A stretch of DNA of 64,000 bases from Lapidilactobacillus achengensis (GCF_003946655.1 NZ_RHOV01000005.1:1-64000); one strand, 5' to 3'. Shown: positions 46,500 to 56,034, counted from the first letter of the stretch. Translations and numbers: made by a program. The notes: a model not told the origin generated them from the letters alone.

Positions 46500-47639
46500 T
46501 TGATCAAAGTCAATAGTACGACTCGAAAAATCTTGATCCCGTTATTCTCGATCCTAGCTGGCTTTCTAGTTGGCGCGATCATTATGTTGTTTTATAGCTA
46601 CAATCCGCTCCAAGCGTATGGCTCCATGATCCAAGGCTCCTTAGGGAGTTCCGTCAGTATTGGTGAGACCTTACGTCAAGCGACACCATTGATTTTCACT
46701 GCCTTAGGTTTCTCCGTGGCCAACTCCGCCGGCTTCTTCAACATTGGTCTTTCTGGTCAGGCTTTGGCTGGTTGGGTCGCAAGCATCTGGGTTGCTTTGG
46801 CGTTTCCTAATTTACCAACATTTGTCTTATTACCATTAGCTATTATTGCCGGCGCTTTAGCTGGCGCGATCATGGGGGCGATTCCTGGGTTCCTACGGGC
46901 TTTCTTTGGAACCAGTGAAGTTATCGTCACGATTATGTTGAACTATGTTGCTTTGTACCTTAGCACTTATTTGATGCAAGATGTCATGCCAGCACATTTC
47001 AGAACTAGCCAGGATGCAACCAAGATGATTTCGCATCATGCCACGTTGCACGTTGACTGGCTGAGTCATATGTTTGGGGATTCTCGGGTTCACTTTGGTC
47101 TTTTCTTAGCCCTGATTGCGCTAGTAGTCGTTTGGGTCATCATGAAAAAGACAACTTTAGGCTTTGAGATCCGTTCCGTTGGGCTGAACCCATTTGCTTC
47201 CGAATATGCTGGGATGAGCTCGAAAAAAACAATCATTATGTCGATGGTTATTTCCGGTACTTTGGCCGGTTTAGGTGGCGTCATGGAAGGTTTGGGGACT
47301 TATCAAAACTTCTTCATCCAAACAGCATCGATGTCCATCGGGTTCGACGGGATGGCCGTCTCCTTATTAGGTGGCGGTAGTTCCTTAGGAATCCTATTAT
47401 CAGCGTTACTCTTCAGTATCTTACAAATTGGTGGTTTGGGTATGCAGACTGGTGCCGGAGTGCCTTTCGAAATCGTCAGCATCGTAACTGCCAGCATTAT
47501 CTTCTTCGTGGGGATCGACTATGTTATTAGCAAACTCTTCAAGAACAAGGATAATGCCAATAAGGAATTACCAAAAACTCCGATTGCTAAAGAGGTTGTG
47601 ACCGAAGAAAAAGATGCGCAAGAAGGGGGTCGTTTATAA
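46500..47639 (+). CDS. nupB: Nucleoside ABC transporter permease NupB
   Basis: A 379-residue permease of the BPD_transp_2 group with about ten membrane spans and a charged C-terminal tail. GFSVANSAGFFNIGLSGQAL and the coupling stretch GLNPFASEYAGMSSKK are typical. The start is TTG 46500, directly after the nupA stop and seven bases after AAAGGAGGAG. The stop shares one base with the nupC start. Confidence 0.92.
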   Translation: MIKVNSTTRKILIPLFSILAGFLVGAIIMLFYSYNPLQAYGSMIQGSLGSSVSIGETLRQATPLIFTALGFSVANSAGFFNIGLSGQALAGWVASIWVALAFPNLPTFVLLPLAIIAGALAGAIMGAIPGFLRAFFGTSEVIVTIMLNYVALYLSTYLMQDVMPAHFRTSQDATKMISHHATLHVDWLSHMFGDSRVHFGLFLALIALVVVWVIMKKTTLGFEIRSVGLNPFASEYAGMSSKKTIIMSMVISGTLAGLGGVMEGLGTYQNFFIQTASMSIGFDGMAVSLLGGGSSLGILLSALLFSILQIGGLGMQTGAGVPFEIVSIVTASIIFFVGIDYVISKLFKNKDNANKELPKTPIAKEVVTEEKDAQEGGRL

Positions 47640-48595
47640 TGAACTGGGTCAGTATCGTTGCAATCATCATTTCCTCAACCTTAGTTTATTCCACACCGTT
47701 GATCTTCACCGCACTGGGTGGTACTTTCTCTGAGCGCGGCGGGATCGTCAACGTTGGACTGGAAGGTATCATGGTTATGGGTGCTTTCAGTTCGGTTGTT
47801 TTCAACCTGACTTTTGCTGGAAGCCTGGGCAAGGCCACACCTTGGATCGCTGCCTTGGTTGGTGGTGTTGTCGGGGTGATCTTCTCCTTACTTCACGCTG
47901 TGGCGACCATCAATTTCCGTGCGGACCACATTATCAGTGGTACCGTGATGAACTTAATGGCACCGGCGCTGGGTGTGTTCTTAGTTAAGGCGATGTATGC
48001 CAAAGGTCAAACTGACAACATCGAACAGAACTTTGGGTATTTCTCCTTCCCAGGTTTGTCCAAGATTCCAGTGTTGGGTCCGATCTTCTTCAAGGACACT
48101 TCATTGATGGCCTATGTCGCGATTTTAGTGGCGGTCTTTGCTTGGTGGTTGATGTTCAAAACCAAGTTTGGCTTACGTTTGCGGTCTGTGGGTGAGAATC
48201 CCCAAGCGGCTGATACGCTGGGAATCAATGTGTACGGCTATCGTTATGCCGGCGTCTTGATTTCTGGTTTCCTCGGCGGGATCGGCGGGGCTGTCTTCGC
48301 TCAATCTATTTCTGGGAACTTCTCTGTTGGGACGATCGTTGGTCAAGGGTTCATTTCTATGGCTGCGATGATCTTTGGCAAGTGGAATCCGATCGGTGCC
48401 ATGGGCGCCGCTTTGTTCTTCGGGTTCGCGCAAAGTCTGAGTATCATTGGGGGTCAATTACCTGGTATCAACAAGATCCCATCTGTTTATCTTTTGATTG
48501 CCCCTTATATTTTGACGATTTTAGTTTTGGTCTTCTTCCTTGGCAAAGCAACTGCACCAAAAGCCGATGGGACCAACTATATCAAATCCAAATAA
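47639..48595 (+). CDS. nupC: Nucleoside ABC transporter permease NupC
   Basis: A 318-residue partner permease with about nine membrane spans, the FSERGGIVNVGLEGIMVMGAF opening and the coupling motif SVGENPQAADTLGINV. It overlaps nupB by one base (TAATG) and lies behind GGGGGT. It is the last gene of the uptake operon, and a strong terminator follows. Confidence 0.93.
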   Translation: MNWVSIVAIIISSTLVYSTPLIFTALGGTFSERGGIVNVGLEGIMVMGAFSSVVFNLTFAGSLGKATPWIAALVGGVVGVIFSLLHAVATINFRADHIISGTVMNLMAPALGVFLVKAMYAKGQTDNIEQNFGYFSFPGLSKIPVLGPIFFKDTSLMAYVAILVAVFAWWLMFKTKFGLRLRSVGENPQAADTLGINVYGYRYAGVLISGFLGGIGGAVFAQSISGNFSVGTIVGQGFISMAAMIFGKWNPIGAMGAALFFGFAQSLSIIGGQLPGINKIPSVYLLIAPYILTILVLVFFLGKATAPKADGTNYIKSK

Positions 48596-48623
48596 GTTCG
48601 ATTTCCTCCTTCAAATCAAGTCG

Positions 48624-48663
48624 ACAGCGTTGTTCCGGTCATGCCGGGACAACGCTTTTTTTG
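48624..48663 (+). terminator. Terminator of the nupABC operon
   Basis: AGCGTTGTTCCGG pairs with CCGGGACAACGCT (one bulge) and is followed by T7. Confidence 0.9.
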
Positions 48664-48667
48664 ATGC

Positions 48668-48790
48668 AAGAGTGCGGAGAGGTGTGGTTAGACCGTGAGC
48701 ATTAATTTATCAGATTGACTAAGCTGCGCAGCAGATTTGGCAATCTGATACTTTAAGGCGCAGCGGTCTGCACCCCGCAGCACGTTTCAA
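48668..48790. repeat. Structured 123-bp repeat, copy 1
   Basis: The unit AAGAGTGCGG...GCACGTTT is followed directly by a second copy with about two differences. Each unit folds: ATCAGATTG pairs perfectly with CAATCTGAT, GCTGCGCAGC is self-complementary at the apex, and the ends GTGC..GGTG..AGACCG and CGGTCT..CACC..GCAC form an imperfect outer stem. The layout (GAGCATTA, inner hairpin, TAAGGCG, ending ACGTTT) resembles the cassettes at 815-940 and 60285-60405. Confidence 0.8.
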
Positions 48791-48912
48791 AAGAGTGCGG
48801 AGAGGTGTGGTTAGACCGTGAGCATTAATTTATCAGATTGATTAAGCTGCGCAGCAGATTTGGCAATCTGATACTTTAAGGCGCAGCGGTCTGCACCCCG
48901 CAGAACGTTTAA
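48791..48912. repeat. Structured 123-bp repeat, copy 2
   Basis: Near-identical to the preceding copy: GATT for GACT in the inner loop and GCAGAACG for GCAGCACG at the end. It runs directly into a bidirectional terminator. No open frame uses it. Confidence 0.8.
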
Positions 48913-48940
48913 AAAGGCAGCCAGGTCGCGGCTGCCTTTT
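48911..48940 (-). terminator. Bidirectional terminator after the pseudouridine synthase gene
   Basis: AAAAGGCAGCC pairs perfectly with GGCTGCCTTTT. T runs are present on both strands. It lies about 95 bases beyond the minus-strand gene end. Confidence 0.85.
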
Positions 48941-49033
48941 CTGGGTCTAGAATCTTTCCTGCATAAAGATTGTGGTCCGCCTGATCGTTGGTCATTGCGG
49001 CGGCGCCTTGCGGTATTGGGTTGTTCGCCACGG

Positions 49034-49933
49034 TCAATTCAAATCACCAGTTGGGAAGTAGCTGGGCAATGGGGCAGTGACGGTCACCAAGTTAGTGCTA
49101 AATGGTTGGTCGAAATGGAGCTGGGCGCCATGAAGCAGCATGGGCGCTTGAAGGTCAGCCTGGGGGTCATACAGTGGGTCGTTGATGATTGGATGCCCCA
49201 GGGCCGCCAAATGGACGCGGAGTTGGTGGGTGCGTCCCGTAGTCAACTGCAAGGCGACCAAGCTCCGCTGAGCTTGATAACACTGGACCTGATAATTAGT
49301 TTGGGCGGGGAGCCCGGTTTTGAAATCAACCTGACGTTTCCGGCGATCAAGGGGATCTAAGCCAATCGGCAAGTCGATCGCGCCTGTTAGCGGCAGTTGA
49401 TGCTGGTCGTGGACCCAGGCCAGGTAGTCGCGCCCCATGGTTTTCAGACTGAGTTGACGATTGAAGATGGGCACCACCGCTGGGCTGGTGGCGATCAGCA
49501 AGGCGCCGCTGGTTTGTTGATCCAAGCGATGGACCATGAGTGGTGGCACCGTTAGCTGTTGGCTGAGGATGTTCAAGACGCTCCCAGTTTCAGTGGGTTT
49601 ATTGGGATGGGTCTTCAGCCCACTGGGTTTGTTGACGACCACCGTCGTTTCATCCTGGTAAAGTAAGGGCAGGTGTCCTGGACTTGGCCGATAAGGTTGC
49701 GTTTCTGCGGCGAGAAAATCGAAGTTCAAACTGATTTGATCGCCGGGACCGACTAACTCATTGAAGTAGCGGTAACGCCCATTGACTTGGACTTTTTGAC
49801 CGACACGCAAGAGGTGCTGCCACTTCCAAGGAATCAGCCAATCCTGTAAGAGTTGGCGCAGGGCCACGGCAGGCTGCGTAGCGGGTAGGGTCAGGTTGAA
49901 ATAATTAACGGGTGCGCTCAAAATCAGGATCAT
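49034..49933 (-). CDS. RluA family pseudouridine synthase
   Basis: A 299-residue RNA-modifying enzyme. An S4-like N-terminal part (residues 15-75, HLLRVGQKVQVNGRY) is followed by the RluA/RsuA-fold catalytic domain with VVVNKPSGLKTHP and the catalytic Asp in MVHRLDQQTSGALL, then LTTGRTHQLRVHLAALGHPI. The exact rRNA or tRNA target cannot be told. The start is unsure: AGAAAGG abuts ATG 49933, so the TTG at 49921 is also possible. It is convergent with the nup operon. Confidence 0.9.
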   Translation of the reverse strand: MILILSAPVNYFNLTLPATQPAVALRQLLQDWLIPWKWQHLLRVGQKVQVNGRYRYFNELVGPGDQISLNFDFLAAETQPYRPSPGHLPLLYQDETTVVVNKPSGLKTHPNKPTETGSVLNILSQQLTVPPLMVHRLDQQTSGALLIATSPAVVPIFNRQLSLKTMGRDYLAWVHDQHQLPLTGAIDLPIGLDPLDRRKRQVDFKTGLPAQTNYQVQCYQAQRSLVALQLTTGRTHQLRVHLAALGHPIINDPLYDPQADLQAPMLLHGAQLHFDQPFSTNLVTVTAPLPSYFPTGDLN

Positions 49934-50029
49934 CCTTTCTGGTTTGTTTGACCACTGAAGCTTGAAACCCTCAGGAATGCTAAAAAAGCATTAAATGCGG
50001 CGCCAGCCTGATGGAATTTCTTGGTTTCA

Positions 50030-50038
50030 TGGTAAAAT
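50030..50038 (+). promoter_or_regulatory. Extended -10 promoter of the PBP gene
   Basis: TGGTAAAAT lies 26 bases before the start codon, like that of ymdB; the -35 is not clear. Confidence 0.5.
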
Positions 50039-50063
50039 ATGGATTATTGGTGGTTGATAAATA

Positions 50064-52184
50064 ATGAAACGTAAACACGGGACAAAAGAGGCCAAAACGC
50101 CACGACAGCCAGAGGGTAGTCGTTTTTGGCAGGGTTTTCGCAGGTGGTGGCATCGTTGGGAATTAACGCGCTGGTTGCTGTTGATTTTATTAACGGCCTT
50201 TTTGTCATTATCCGCTTTTTACACGGTCAAAGCAAAGGTAGCCGATGTGGAGAGTCTGAAAGCGTCCTTGAAGCAAACGCGCTCGACGGTCTATGATCAG
50301 AATCAGAAAGTGGCGGGCACATTATATTCGCAAAAAGGGACCTTCGTTGAACTGAACGCAATTTCCAAGCATGTTCAAAATGCCGTCATTTCTACCGAAG
50401 ATCGCTCGTTTTATCGTAACTTGGGCTTTAGTATCAAAGGAATCGCGCGCTCGGCGCTGAATTATGTGATCCATCACGGTCAGATCATGGGTGGTGGCAG
50501 TACGATCACCCAGCAGCTGGCCAAGAATATGTTGCTGTCTCAGAAGCAAACGCTTAGTCGAAAAATGGCCGAAATCTTCCTCGCTGTCGAAATCAATCGT
50601 GTTTATAGCAAAGATGACGTGCTGACGATGTACTTAAATAACGCCTATTTTGGCAACGGTGTTTGGGGCGTGCAGGATGCTTCGCGGCGTTATTTCGGTC
50701 GCAATGCCAGCGACTTAACGGTTGCCCAGGGCGCGACTTTGGCGGCGATGCTGCGCAACCCCACCTTCTACGATCCGGTCAAGCAACCGAAGAACGCGGT
50801 CAGTCGGCGTAATCTGGTGCTAGATTTGGAGACCCAGACTAACATGTTGACCGCAAGCCAAGCAGCGCAAGCTAAGCAAGAGCAATTGGTGATCACCAAT
50901 ACTTATCAACAAAGTAATGGCTATCAATACCCCTATTATTTCGACGCGGTGATCAGCGAGGCGATCAATGACTATGGCCTTTCTGAGACGGAGGTCCTGA
51001 ATAAGGGTTACAAGATCTACACCAGCTTGGATCAGAACTATCAGACTCAGATGCAACAAGCTTACGACCAAAGCTGGGCCTTTCCGGCAAACGCCGCAGA
51101 TGGGACTATCGCTCAATCCGGCTCGGTTGCGCTAGATCCCGCCACTGGTGGGGTGGTGGCAGTAGTTGGTCGCCGCGGCGATCATGCCTTTCGTAGTTAT
51201 AATTATGCCACGATGGCCAAGCGTCAACCTGGATCGACCATCAAGCCACTAGCGGTTTACGCGCCGGCCTTGGCCAATGGGTACCATTATGATTCCACCT
51301 TAACCGATAAGGATATGACTTTTGGTAAAAACAAATACCATCCGACCAATGCGGATAATCAATATTTGGGACAGGTGCCCATGTATCAGGCCCTGGCACA
51401 AAGTCGCAATGTCCCGGCTGTTTGGTTACTCGACCAGATCGGCGTCAATAAAGGGGTCGATTCGGTGGCGAAATTCGGCATTAAGGTTGAGTCCGGCGAT
51501 CAGAACTTGGCGCTGGCCTTAGGGGGTCTGTCTACAGGGGTTTCGCCACTGCAAATGGCTCAGGCCTATACGACTTTCGCCAATCAAGGCCGCATGACCA
51601 GCGCTCATTTCATCACCAAGATCGTGGATGCTACTGGCGCGGTCATCGTGGATAATACCAAGACGAAATCGCGAACGGTCATGAGCGCCAATAACGCGAA
51701 GATCATGACCAGTATGTTGCTAGGCGTCTTCAACGAGGGGACGGGCCAAAGTGCCAAGCCTGCTGGCTACGCGGTAGCTGGCAAAACCGGTAGCACCGAA
51801 GTTCCCCGCAGTTATGGCTATGGCACCAAAGACCAATGGATCGTGGGCTACACGCCAGATATTGTTGTGGCGACTTGGGTCGGTTTTGATAAAACCGACG
51901 CCTCCCATTTCTTACAAGGAACCAGCAGTCAGGGCGCGGCCGCGATTTTCAAGCTTGAAATGACGAAGATGCTGGCTTACAGTCCGAAAACCAGTTTTGG
52001 GACCGACGATGCGGCTAGTATCGCCAAGCAGAAAGAGGACACAACTACCGGCAGCGCTGATTGGTTTGACGATCTGCAAAGCGGGTTGAATGATACTTGG
52101 GAAAAAGCAAAAGATGGTCTGGGAAACGCGAAGAATAACCTCGATCAATGGTATAATAATGTCAAAGGTCTTTTTGGCCAATAA
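50064..52184 (+). CDS. Class A penicillin-binding protein (PBP1A/2A type)
   Basis: A 706-residue bifunctional peptidoglycan synthase. A basic cytoplasmic tail and one membrane anchor (about residues 38-57) precede the GT51 glycosyltransferase with catalytic E112 (ISTEDRSFYRN) and GGSTITQQLAKN. The transpeptidase has S391-T-I-K394 (QPGSTIKP), the SRN box (AQSRNVPA) and K574-T-G (AGKTGST). The end is a Gly/Asn/Asp-rich tail. Its ribosome site is poor (GGTGGT). yheA follows after 21 bases. Confidence 0.94.
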   Translation: MKRKHGTKEAKTPRQPEGSRFWQGFRRWWHRWELTRWLLLILLTAFLSLSAFYTVKAKVADVESLKASLKQTRSTVYDQNQKVAGTLYSQKGTFVELNAISKHVQNAVISTEDRSFYRNLGFSIKGIARSALNYVIHHGQIMGGGSTITQQLAKNMLLSQKQTLSRKMAEIFLAVEINRVYSKDDVLTMYLNNAYFGNGVWGVQDASRRYFGRNASDLTVAQGATLAAMLRNPTFYDPVKQPKNAVSRRNLVLDLETQTNMLTASQAAQAKQEQLVITNTYQQSNGYQYPYYFDAVISEAINDYGLSETEVLNKGYKIYTSLDQNYQTQMQQAYDQSWAFPANAADGTIAQSGSVALDPATGGVVAVVGRRGDHAFRSYNYATMAKRQPGSTIKPLAVYAPALANGYHYDSTLTDKDMTFGKNKYHPTNADNQYLGQVPMYQALAQSRNVPAVWLLDQIGVNKGVDSVAKFGIKVESGDQNLALALGGLSTGVSPLQMAQAYTTFANQGRMTSAHFITKIVDATGAVIVDNTKTKSRTVMSANNAKIMTSMLLGVFNEGTGQSAKPAGYAVAGKTGSTEVPRSYGYGTKDQWIVGYTPDIVVATWVGFDKTDASHFLQGTSSQGAAAIFKLEMTKMLAYSPKTSFGTDDAASIAKQKEDTTTGSADWFDDLQSGLNDTWEKAKDGLGNAKNNLDQWYNNVKGLFGQ

Positions 52185-52205
52185 ATCAGCAAAAGGAGTC
52201 TTACA

Positions 52206-52550
52206 ATGAACCCCAATATTTATGACAACGCTAACGAAATGGCAACAGTTTTGCGAGAAACACAGCAATTCACCGCGCTACAAGCAGGTTTTGGCAAGCT
52301 GAAAGCTGATCCGATCGCTTATGGACTGTTTCAACAAATGCAACAAATGCAAATGGAACTGAGCCAGAAACAAATGTCAGGCCAAGAACCCGATGAAGAT
52401 GATATCAAGAAAATGCAAGACCTGAGTGGCCAATTGATGAAGATCGATGTGGTCATGGCCTTGATGGAAAATGAACGGGCGATGAATGATCTGATGGATG
52501 AGATCAACCAAATCGTGTCCAAACCGATCACAGACCTATATCGCGGCTAA
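52206..52550 (+). CDS. yheA: UPF0342 / YheA-YlbF family protein
   Basis: A 114-residue helical, Met/Gln-rich protein (NIYDNANEMATVLRETQQF ... FQQMQQMQMELSQKQMSG). The family is common in Firmicutes; the relatives YlbF and YmcA work with RNase Y, while YheA itself has no firm function. AAGGAG precedes ATG 52206. It sits next to the nuclease gene yhaM, its usual neighbour. Confidence 0.88.
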   Translation: MNPNIYDNANEMATVLRETQQFTALQAGFGKLKADPIAYGLFQQMQQMQMELSQKQMSGQEPDEDDIKKMQDLSGQLMKIDVVMALMENERAMNDLMDEINQIVSKPITDLYRG

Positions 52551-52619
52551 GCCAGGGATTATGAAGGCACTACTATCTGAACACTCTTTTCCCAGATAGT
52601 TGAAGGAGGCTAAGGGCAC

Positions 52620-53582
52620 GTGACAGTACACTTAAGTGACTTAAAAACAGGTGAAGCTTTCAATATTGTTGTTTTGATCAAGCAAGCGGATGTCCGGATC
52701 GCCAAAAACGGCAAACGTTTCATTTCGCTGACTTTTCAGGATCGAACCGGTGATATCTCGGGCATGCTTTGGGATGCTCATGATGAAGACATCGCCCAGT
52801 TCAGTAGTGGGCAAATCGTTCATTTGACTGGGCAGCGAGATGTGTATAATGGGCAGCCTCAGGTGAAAATCACCGGGGTCCATTTGGCGAAAGCTAGCGA
52901 AGGCTTTCAGGTGGGGCAATTTACCACGCAAGCGCCGCTAAGTGCGGAACAAATGGCGACGGAGATCAATCAGGAAGTTTTCAATATCGATAACGCGAAA
53001 TGGAATCGAATTGTCCGCTTCCTACTGCAGAAGCATCAGGCGGCTTTTTATCAGCATCCTGCGGCCAAAAGCAATCACCATGACTTTGCTGGCGGTTTGG
53101 CGTTTCACACCTTGAGTATGATGCGATTGGCCAAACAGATCAGCCAACAATATACGCAGATCAACTATGCCTTGCTATTATCTGGGGTGTTGTTGCACGA
53201 CTTAGGCAAGACCATTGAGCTTAGCGGTCCCGTCGGCACAGAATATACGTTACCTGGTAATTTGATTGGCCATATCGTGCTGATCGATGAGGAAATCGTC
53301 TTGGCCTGCGCGGCGCTGAAGATCGATCCCGCTGACGAAGATGTGATGCTTTTGCGTCATGTGGTCCTGGCGCATCACGGGTTGCTCGAATATGGTTCTC
53401 CTGAGCGGCCTAAACTGTTGGAAGCCGAAGTGTTGCATAGTATCGATGAAATGGACGCTTCGATCAACATGATCACCAAGGCGCTGACCAAGACTGCGCC
53501 TGGCGAGTTTAGTGAGCGCATTTTCGGTCTTGATAATCGCCGTTTCTATCGACCTAAGAGTCAGGCGGAGATTCATCTTTAG
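52620..53582 (+). CDS. yhaM: 3'-5' exoribonuclease YhaM
   Basis: A 320-residue nuclease. The N-terminal OB fold (residues 15-90, FISLTFQDRTGDISGMLWDA) binds nucleic acid; the HD domain (about 155-285) holds FHTLSMMRLA, LLHDLGKT and VLAHHGLLEYGS metal-site residues. The start is GTG 52620, ten bases after AAGGAGG. A strong terminator follows. Confidence 0.93.
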   Translation: MTVHLSDLKTGEAFNIVVLIKQADVRIAKNGKRFISLTFQDRTGDISGMLWDAHDEDIAQFSSGQIVHLTGQRDVYNGQPQVKITGVHLAKASEGFQVGQFTTQAPLSAEQMATEINQEVFNIDNAKWNRIVRFLLQKHQAAFYQHPAAKSNHHDFAGGLAFHTLSMMRLAKQISQQYTQINYALLLSGVLLHDLGKTIELSGPVGTEYTLPGNLIGHIVLIDEEIVLACAALKIDPADEDVMLLRHVVLAHHGLLEYGSPERPKLLEAEVLHSIDEMDASINMITKALTKTAPGEFSERIFGLDNRRFYRPKSQAEIHL

Positions 53583-53615
53583 ACTGCCAAGTTCAGGATG
53601 GGAACCCCAGCAATC

Positions 53616-53656
53616 AAAAACGGCATTCAGCAGTTTCACGCTGAATGCCGTTTTTA
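53616..53656 (+). terminator. Terminator after yhaM
   Basis: AAAAACGGCATTCAGC pairs perfectly with GCTGAATGCCGTTTTT. Confidence 0.93.
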
Positions 53657-54063
53657 GTTGTGATTTATTCGCGCTAGCCAGGTGTGGGTGCTAATTGTTG
53701 TGGATAGACCGGTTTGCCGCAATGGTCGTTTTTGAGTAAAATGAAACAGCGTCAAACTGAGGTTAGACGCTGCCAGCCAAGATTATGGATGATGGATAAT
53801 TGACGGAAAAATCTTGACAAGTTATTTATACCACAAAAATGTCTGCATTTGTTACGTCTTGCGCTTAATTTTCGTTCCCGAACGGGACTTGAATCAAAAT
53901 GAATAAGCAAACAACGCTAAGAAATCGCTTTATAAATGGTCGCATACATTATCGCCGTGCCAAATTTATTTGACATTTTTCAATAATTTTAGACGCTGCC
54001 CTGGATTCGATGACGGCTGGACGGCCGCTTGCGATCATCCCGGCTCAGCGCGGCTAAAAGGAA
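53657..54063. other. Gene-free AT-rich stretch bounded by a 12-bp direct repeat
   Basis: No gene or known RNA is supported. TTAGACGCTGCC occurs at 53763-53774 and again at 53989-54000, with AT-rich sequence between. The first copy also pairs with AGCGTC just upstream (about 53749) as a small hairpin. A perfect TTGACA at 53815-53820 has no good -10 partner. CGTTCCCGAACGGGAC near 53873 is self-complementary. Confidence 0.35.
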
Positions 54064-54100
54064 ATCAAAAAAACAGGCCGCGGCAACGACCTGTTTTTGA
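54064..54100 (-). terminator. Terminator after prsA (minus strand)
   Basis: AAAAACAGG and CCTGTTTTTTT pair around a GC-rich loop. The T run lies on the minus strand, 25 bases beyond the prsA stop. Confidence 0.8.
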
Positions 54101-54123
54101 AATTGACTGATGATTGGCTCAGC

Positions 54124-55023
54124 TTATTTTGAAGATGAGCTGGATGAGCTGCTAACGTAGGTTGACAAGACGTTTTGCAGATCCTTGTCCTTGATGTCAA
54201 CGTTGGCCTTCTTGATAACTTTGGCCAAGATTTGTTGCATGACCGTTGAATCAGATAACCAAGTGTTGTAGATCTGTTCTTTCAGATCTTTCGTGTGATC
54301 AGACATCTTACCTTTGCCAGGGTTCTTGATCATCTTGATGATGTGATAGCCGTATGAAGTCTTGACCGGTGTTTCAGTATACTTGCCTTGAGCTAACTTG
54401 AAGGCTGCTGCCTTGAAAGTGCTGTCCAATGAAGTATCAGTATTGTCGAAGGCCGTTAATTTACCGCCATCAGCCTTCGTAGCTGTATCGGTTGAATACT
54501 TCTTCGCTAACTTCGTGAAATCACCGCCATCATCCAATTGCTTGATGATATCTTCGGCAGTGGCTTTCTTCTCGACCAAGATGTGAGCAACGGTAACTTT
54601 AGGTTCGTAGCTTGCCCATTGTTTCTTCAATTGCTTGTCAGAAACCTTCTTGAGATCCTTCAAAGCAACTTCAGTCAAGAAGTTCGTCCGAATATTGTTC
54701 TTTAAGTCGGTGGTGGTCATATTGTTGCTGGCCAAAACGGAAGACAGTTGTGAACCGTACGACTTCTTGAACTTCTTATATTCCTTGGTGACCTTATCCT
54801 TGGAAACCTTGCTACCATATTGTTGTTCCAATGCCTTGGTAATGATCATCGTTTGCAGCGTCGATTGGCCTGAAGAAGACTTCTTCATTTCGTCGTAGAA
54901 TTCTGACTCGGTGATCTTACCGCCCTTCATGGAAACAACAGTCTTGCTACTGCAGCCTGCTAGTCCCACGACTGCCAGTAAACTAGCGGCCGCTAAAACA
55001 AGCTTCTTCATTGATTTTTTCAT
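54124..55023 (-). CDS. prsA: Foldase lipoprotein PrsA
   Basis: A 299-residue membrane-anchored chaperone for exported proteins. The lipobox LAGC places the lipid-bearing Cys near residue 24. An N-terminal chaperone part precedes the parvulin-type isomerase domain (about 140-235: [44 protein letters not shown]). The end is a run of Ser. Lys and Asp content is high, as for exported proteins. The promoter -10 TATATT (minus strand, 55079-55084) has an extended TGG. Confidence 0.94.
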   Translation of the reverse strand: MKKSMKKLVLAAASLLAVVGLAGCSSKTVVSMKGGKITESEFYDEMKKSSSGQSTLQTMIITKALEQQYGSKVSKDKVTKEYKKFKKSYGSQLSSVLASNNMTTTDLKNNIRTNFLTEVALKDLKKVSDKQLKKQWASYEPKVTVAHILVEKKATAEDIIKQLDDGGDFTKLAKKYSTDTATKADGGKLTAFDNTDTSLDSTFKAAAFKLAQGKYTETPVKTSYGYHIIKMIKNPGKGKMSDHTKDLKEQIYNTWLSDSTVMQQILAKVIKKANVDIKDKDLQNVLSTYVSSSSSSSSK

Positions 55024-55194
55024 AATACTGAATCCACATCCTATTCAAAGTCCTAGATAAAAACTCAACACTCTTAGTAATATACCATAATTACCGCGCA
55101 AATAAAAACAAACCAGCAAATTTAATGGAATGTTCAAGCCTTGGTGCTAAAAAAATCCAATTCGCCACAAAAACTTCATATTTCGCGGCGGTGG

Positions 55195-55596
55195 CTATTG
55201 GCGCGCGTCTTGGTCAGTTGTTGTCAGGGTTCCTGTTGCGCTGGGCAACTGATTCAAATCGGCCTGCAACTGGGTGGTTTCTCGGTCAAGCGCCCGCAAA
55301 CGTGGTTGCGCTTGGAATTCAAAATCGGTCATATCCTGTTTGATCGCGCTTACGGTAGGCGCCGCGTTGTCAGTGAGCGCTTGATGGAGTCTTTCCAGGG
55401 AACGGCGCAATTTGCGCACACTCTGATTGACGTTATCGGTTGCGGTTGCTAAGCCGTTAAGATAGGCGCTAAATTCGTTGCGGCGCTGGGCACCGCTCTT
55501 CTTAGAGGTGAGCAGTGCGGTGGTGCCACCGATCAAGGCGCCCCATAGCAGTCCTTTTCCGAAATTAAGGCGTTTCTTCTGTTTTCGCTTACTCAT
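55195..55596 (-). CDS. YtxH-domain membrane protein (YhaH-like)
   Basis: A 133-residue protein. After a basic start it has one membrane segment (GLLWGALIGGTTALLTSKKSG), the mark of YtxH/YhaH proteins, then a long helical region rich in Gln, Leu and Arg that may form a coiled coil. GAGGAGG inside the hit gene end supports ATG 55596, two bases from the hit stop. Position between hit and prsA is conserved in lactobacilli. The exact role is unknown. Confidence 0.8.
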   Translation of the reverse strand: MSKRKQKKRLNFGKGLLWGALIGGTTALLTSKKSGAQRRNEFSAYLNGLATATDNVNQSVRKLRRSLERLHQALTDNAAPTVSAIKQDMTDFEFQAQPRLRALDRETTQLQADLNQLPSATGTLTTTDQDARQ

Positions 55597-56034
55597 TTAT
55601 GCGTCCTCCTCAGCTAAAGCAGCCTTGATCTTCGCGGCGATCGCCGTTAGACTGGCGTTGTCGTACTGATCAGCATTGTTGGCCCAGTGCATCTTGAAGC
55701 CATCATCTGTGCTGTAACGCGGCACGAAATGAATATGGGAGTGAAAGACGGATTGGTAAGCCAACTCGCCATTATTATTACAAATATTCAAGCCTTGGGC
55801 GTCAGGAAAGGCGGCCTTCAACGCACGGGCGATTTCGGGTACATGGCTGAAGACGCGTGTGGCCAATTCGCTGTCGTAGGCGTAAATGTCCGGCACGTGT
55901 TTCTTGGGCACCAAAAGGGTATGACCAGGTGTCACCTGAGAAATATCCAGAAAGGCTAGCACATCGTCATCCTCATAGACTTTGACGCTGGGGATCTCGC
56001 CGCGAATGATTTTACAAAAAATACAATTATCCAA
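55597..56034 (-). CDS. hit: HIT family nucleotide-binding hydrolase
   Basis: A 145-residue Hint-like protein that acts on adenosine-linked phosphoramidates or dinucleotides. CIFCKIIRGEIPS at the start gives metal-site Cys residues, and HSHIHFVPR is the histidine triad. The TTG at 56034 is preferred since GAAGGTG (56041-56047) lies six bases ahead and homologues begin at this point; a TTG at 56049 overlaps that site. It is divergent from ecsA, a conserved arrangement. Confidence 0.9.
   Translation of the reverse strand: MDNCIFCKIIRGEIPSVKVYEDDDVLAFLDISQVTPGHTLLVPKKHVPDIYAYDSELATRVFSHVPEIARALKAAFPDAQGLNICNNNGELAYQSVFHSHIHFVPRYSTDDGFKMHWANNADQYDNASLTAIAAKIKAALAEEDA

Noticed and set aside
48668-48912. 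CRISPR array
   Set aside because: There are only two 123-bp units with no spacer between them, and no cas genes.
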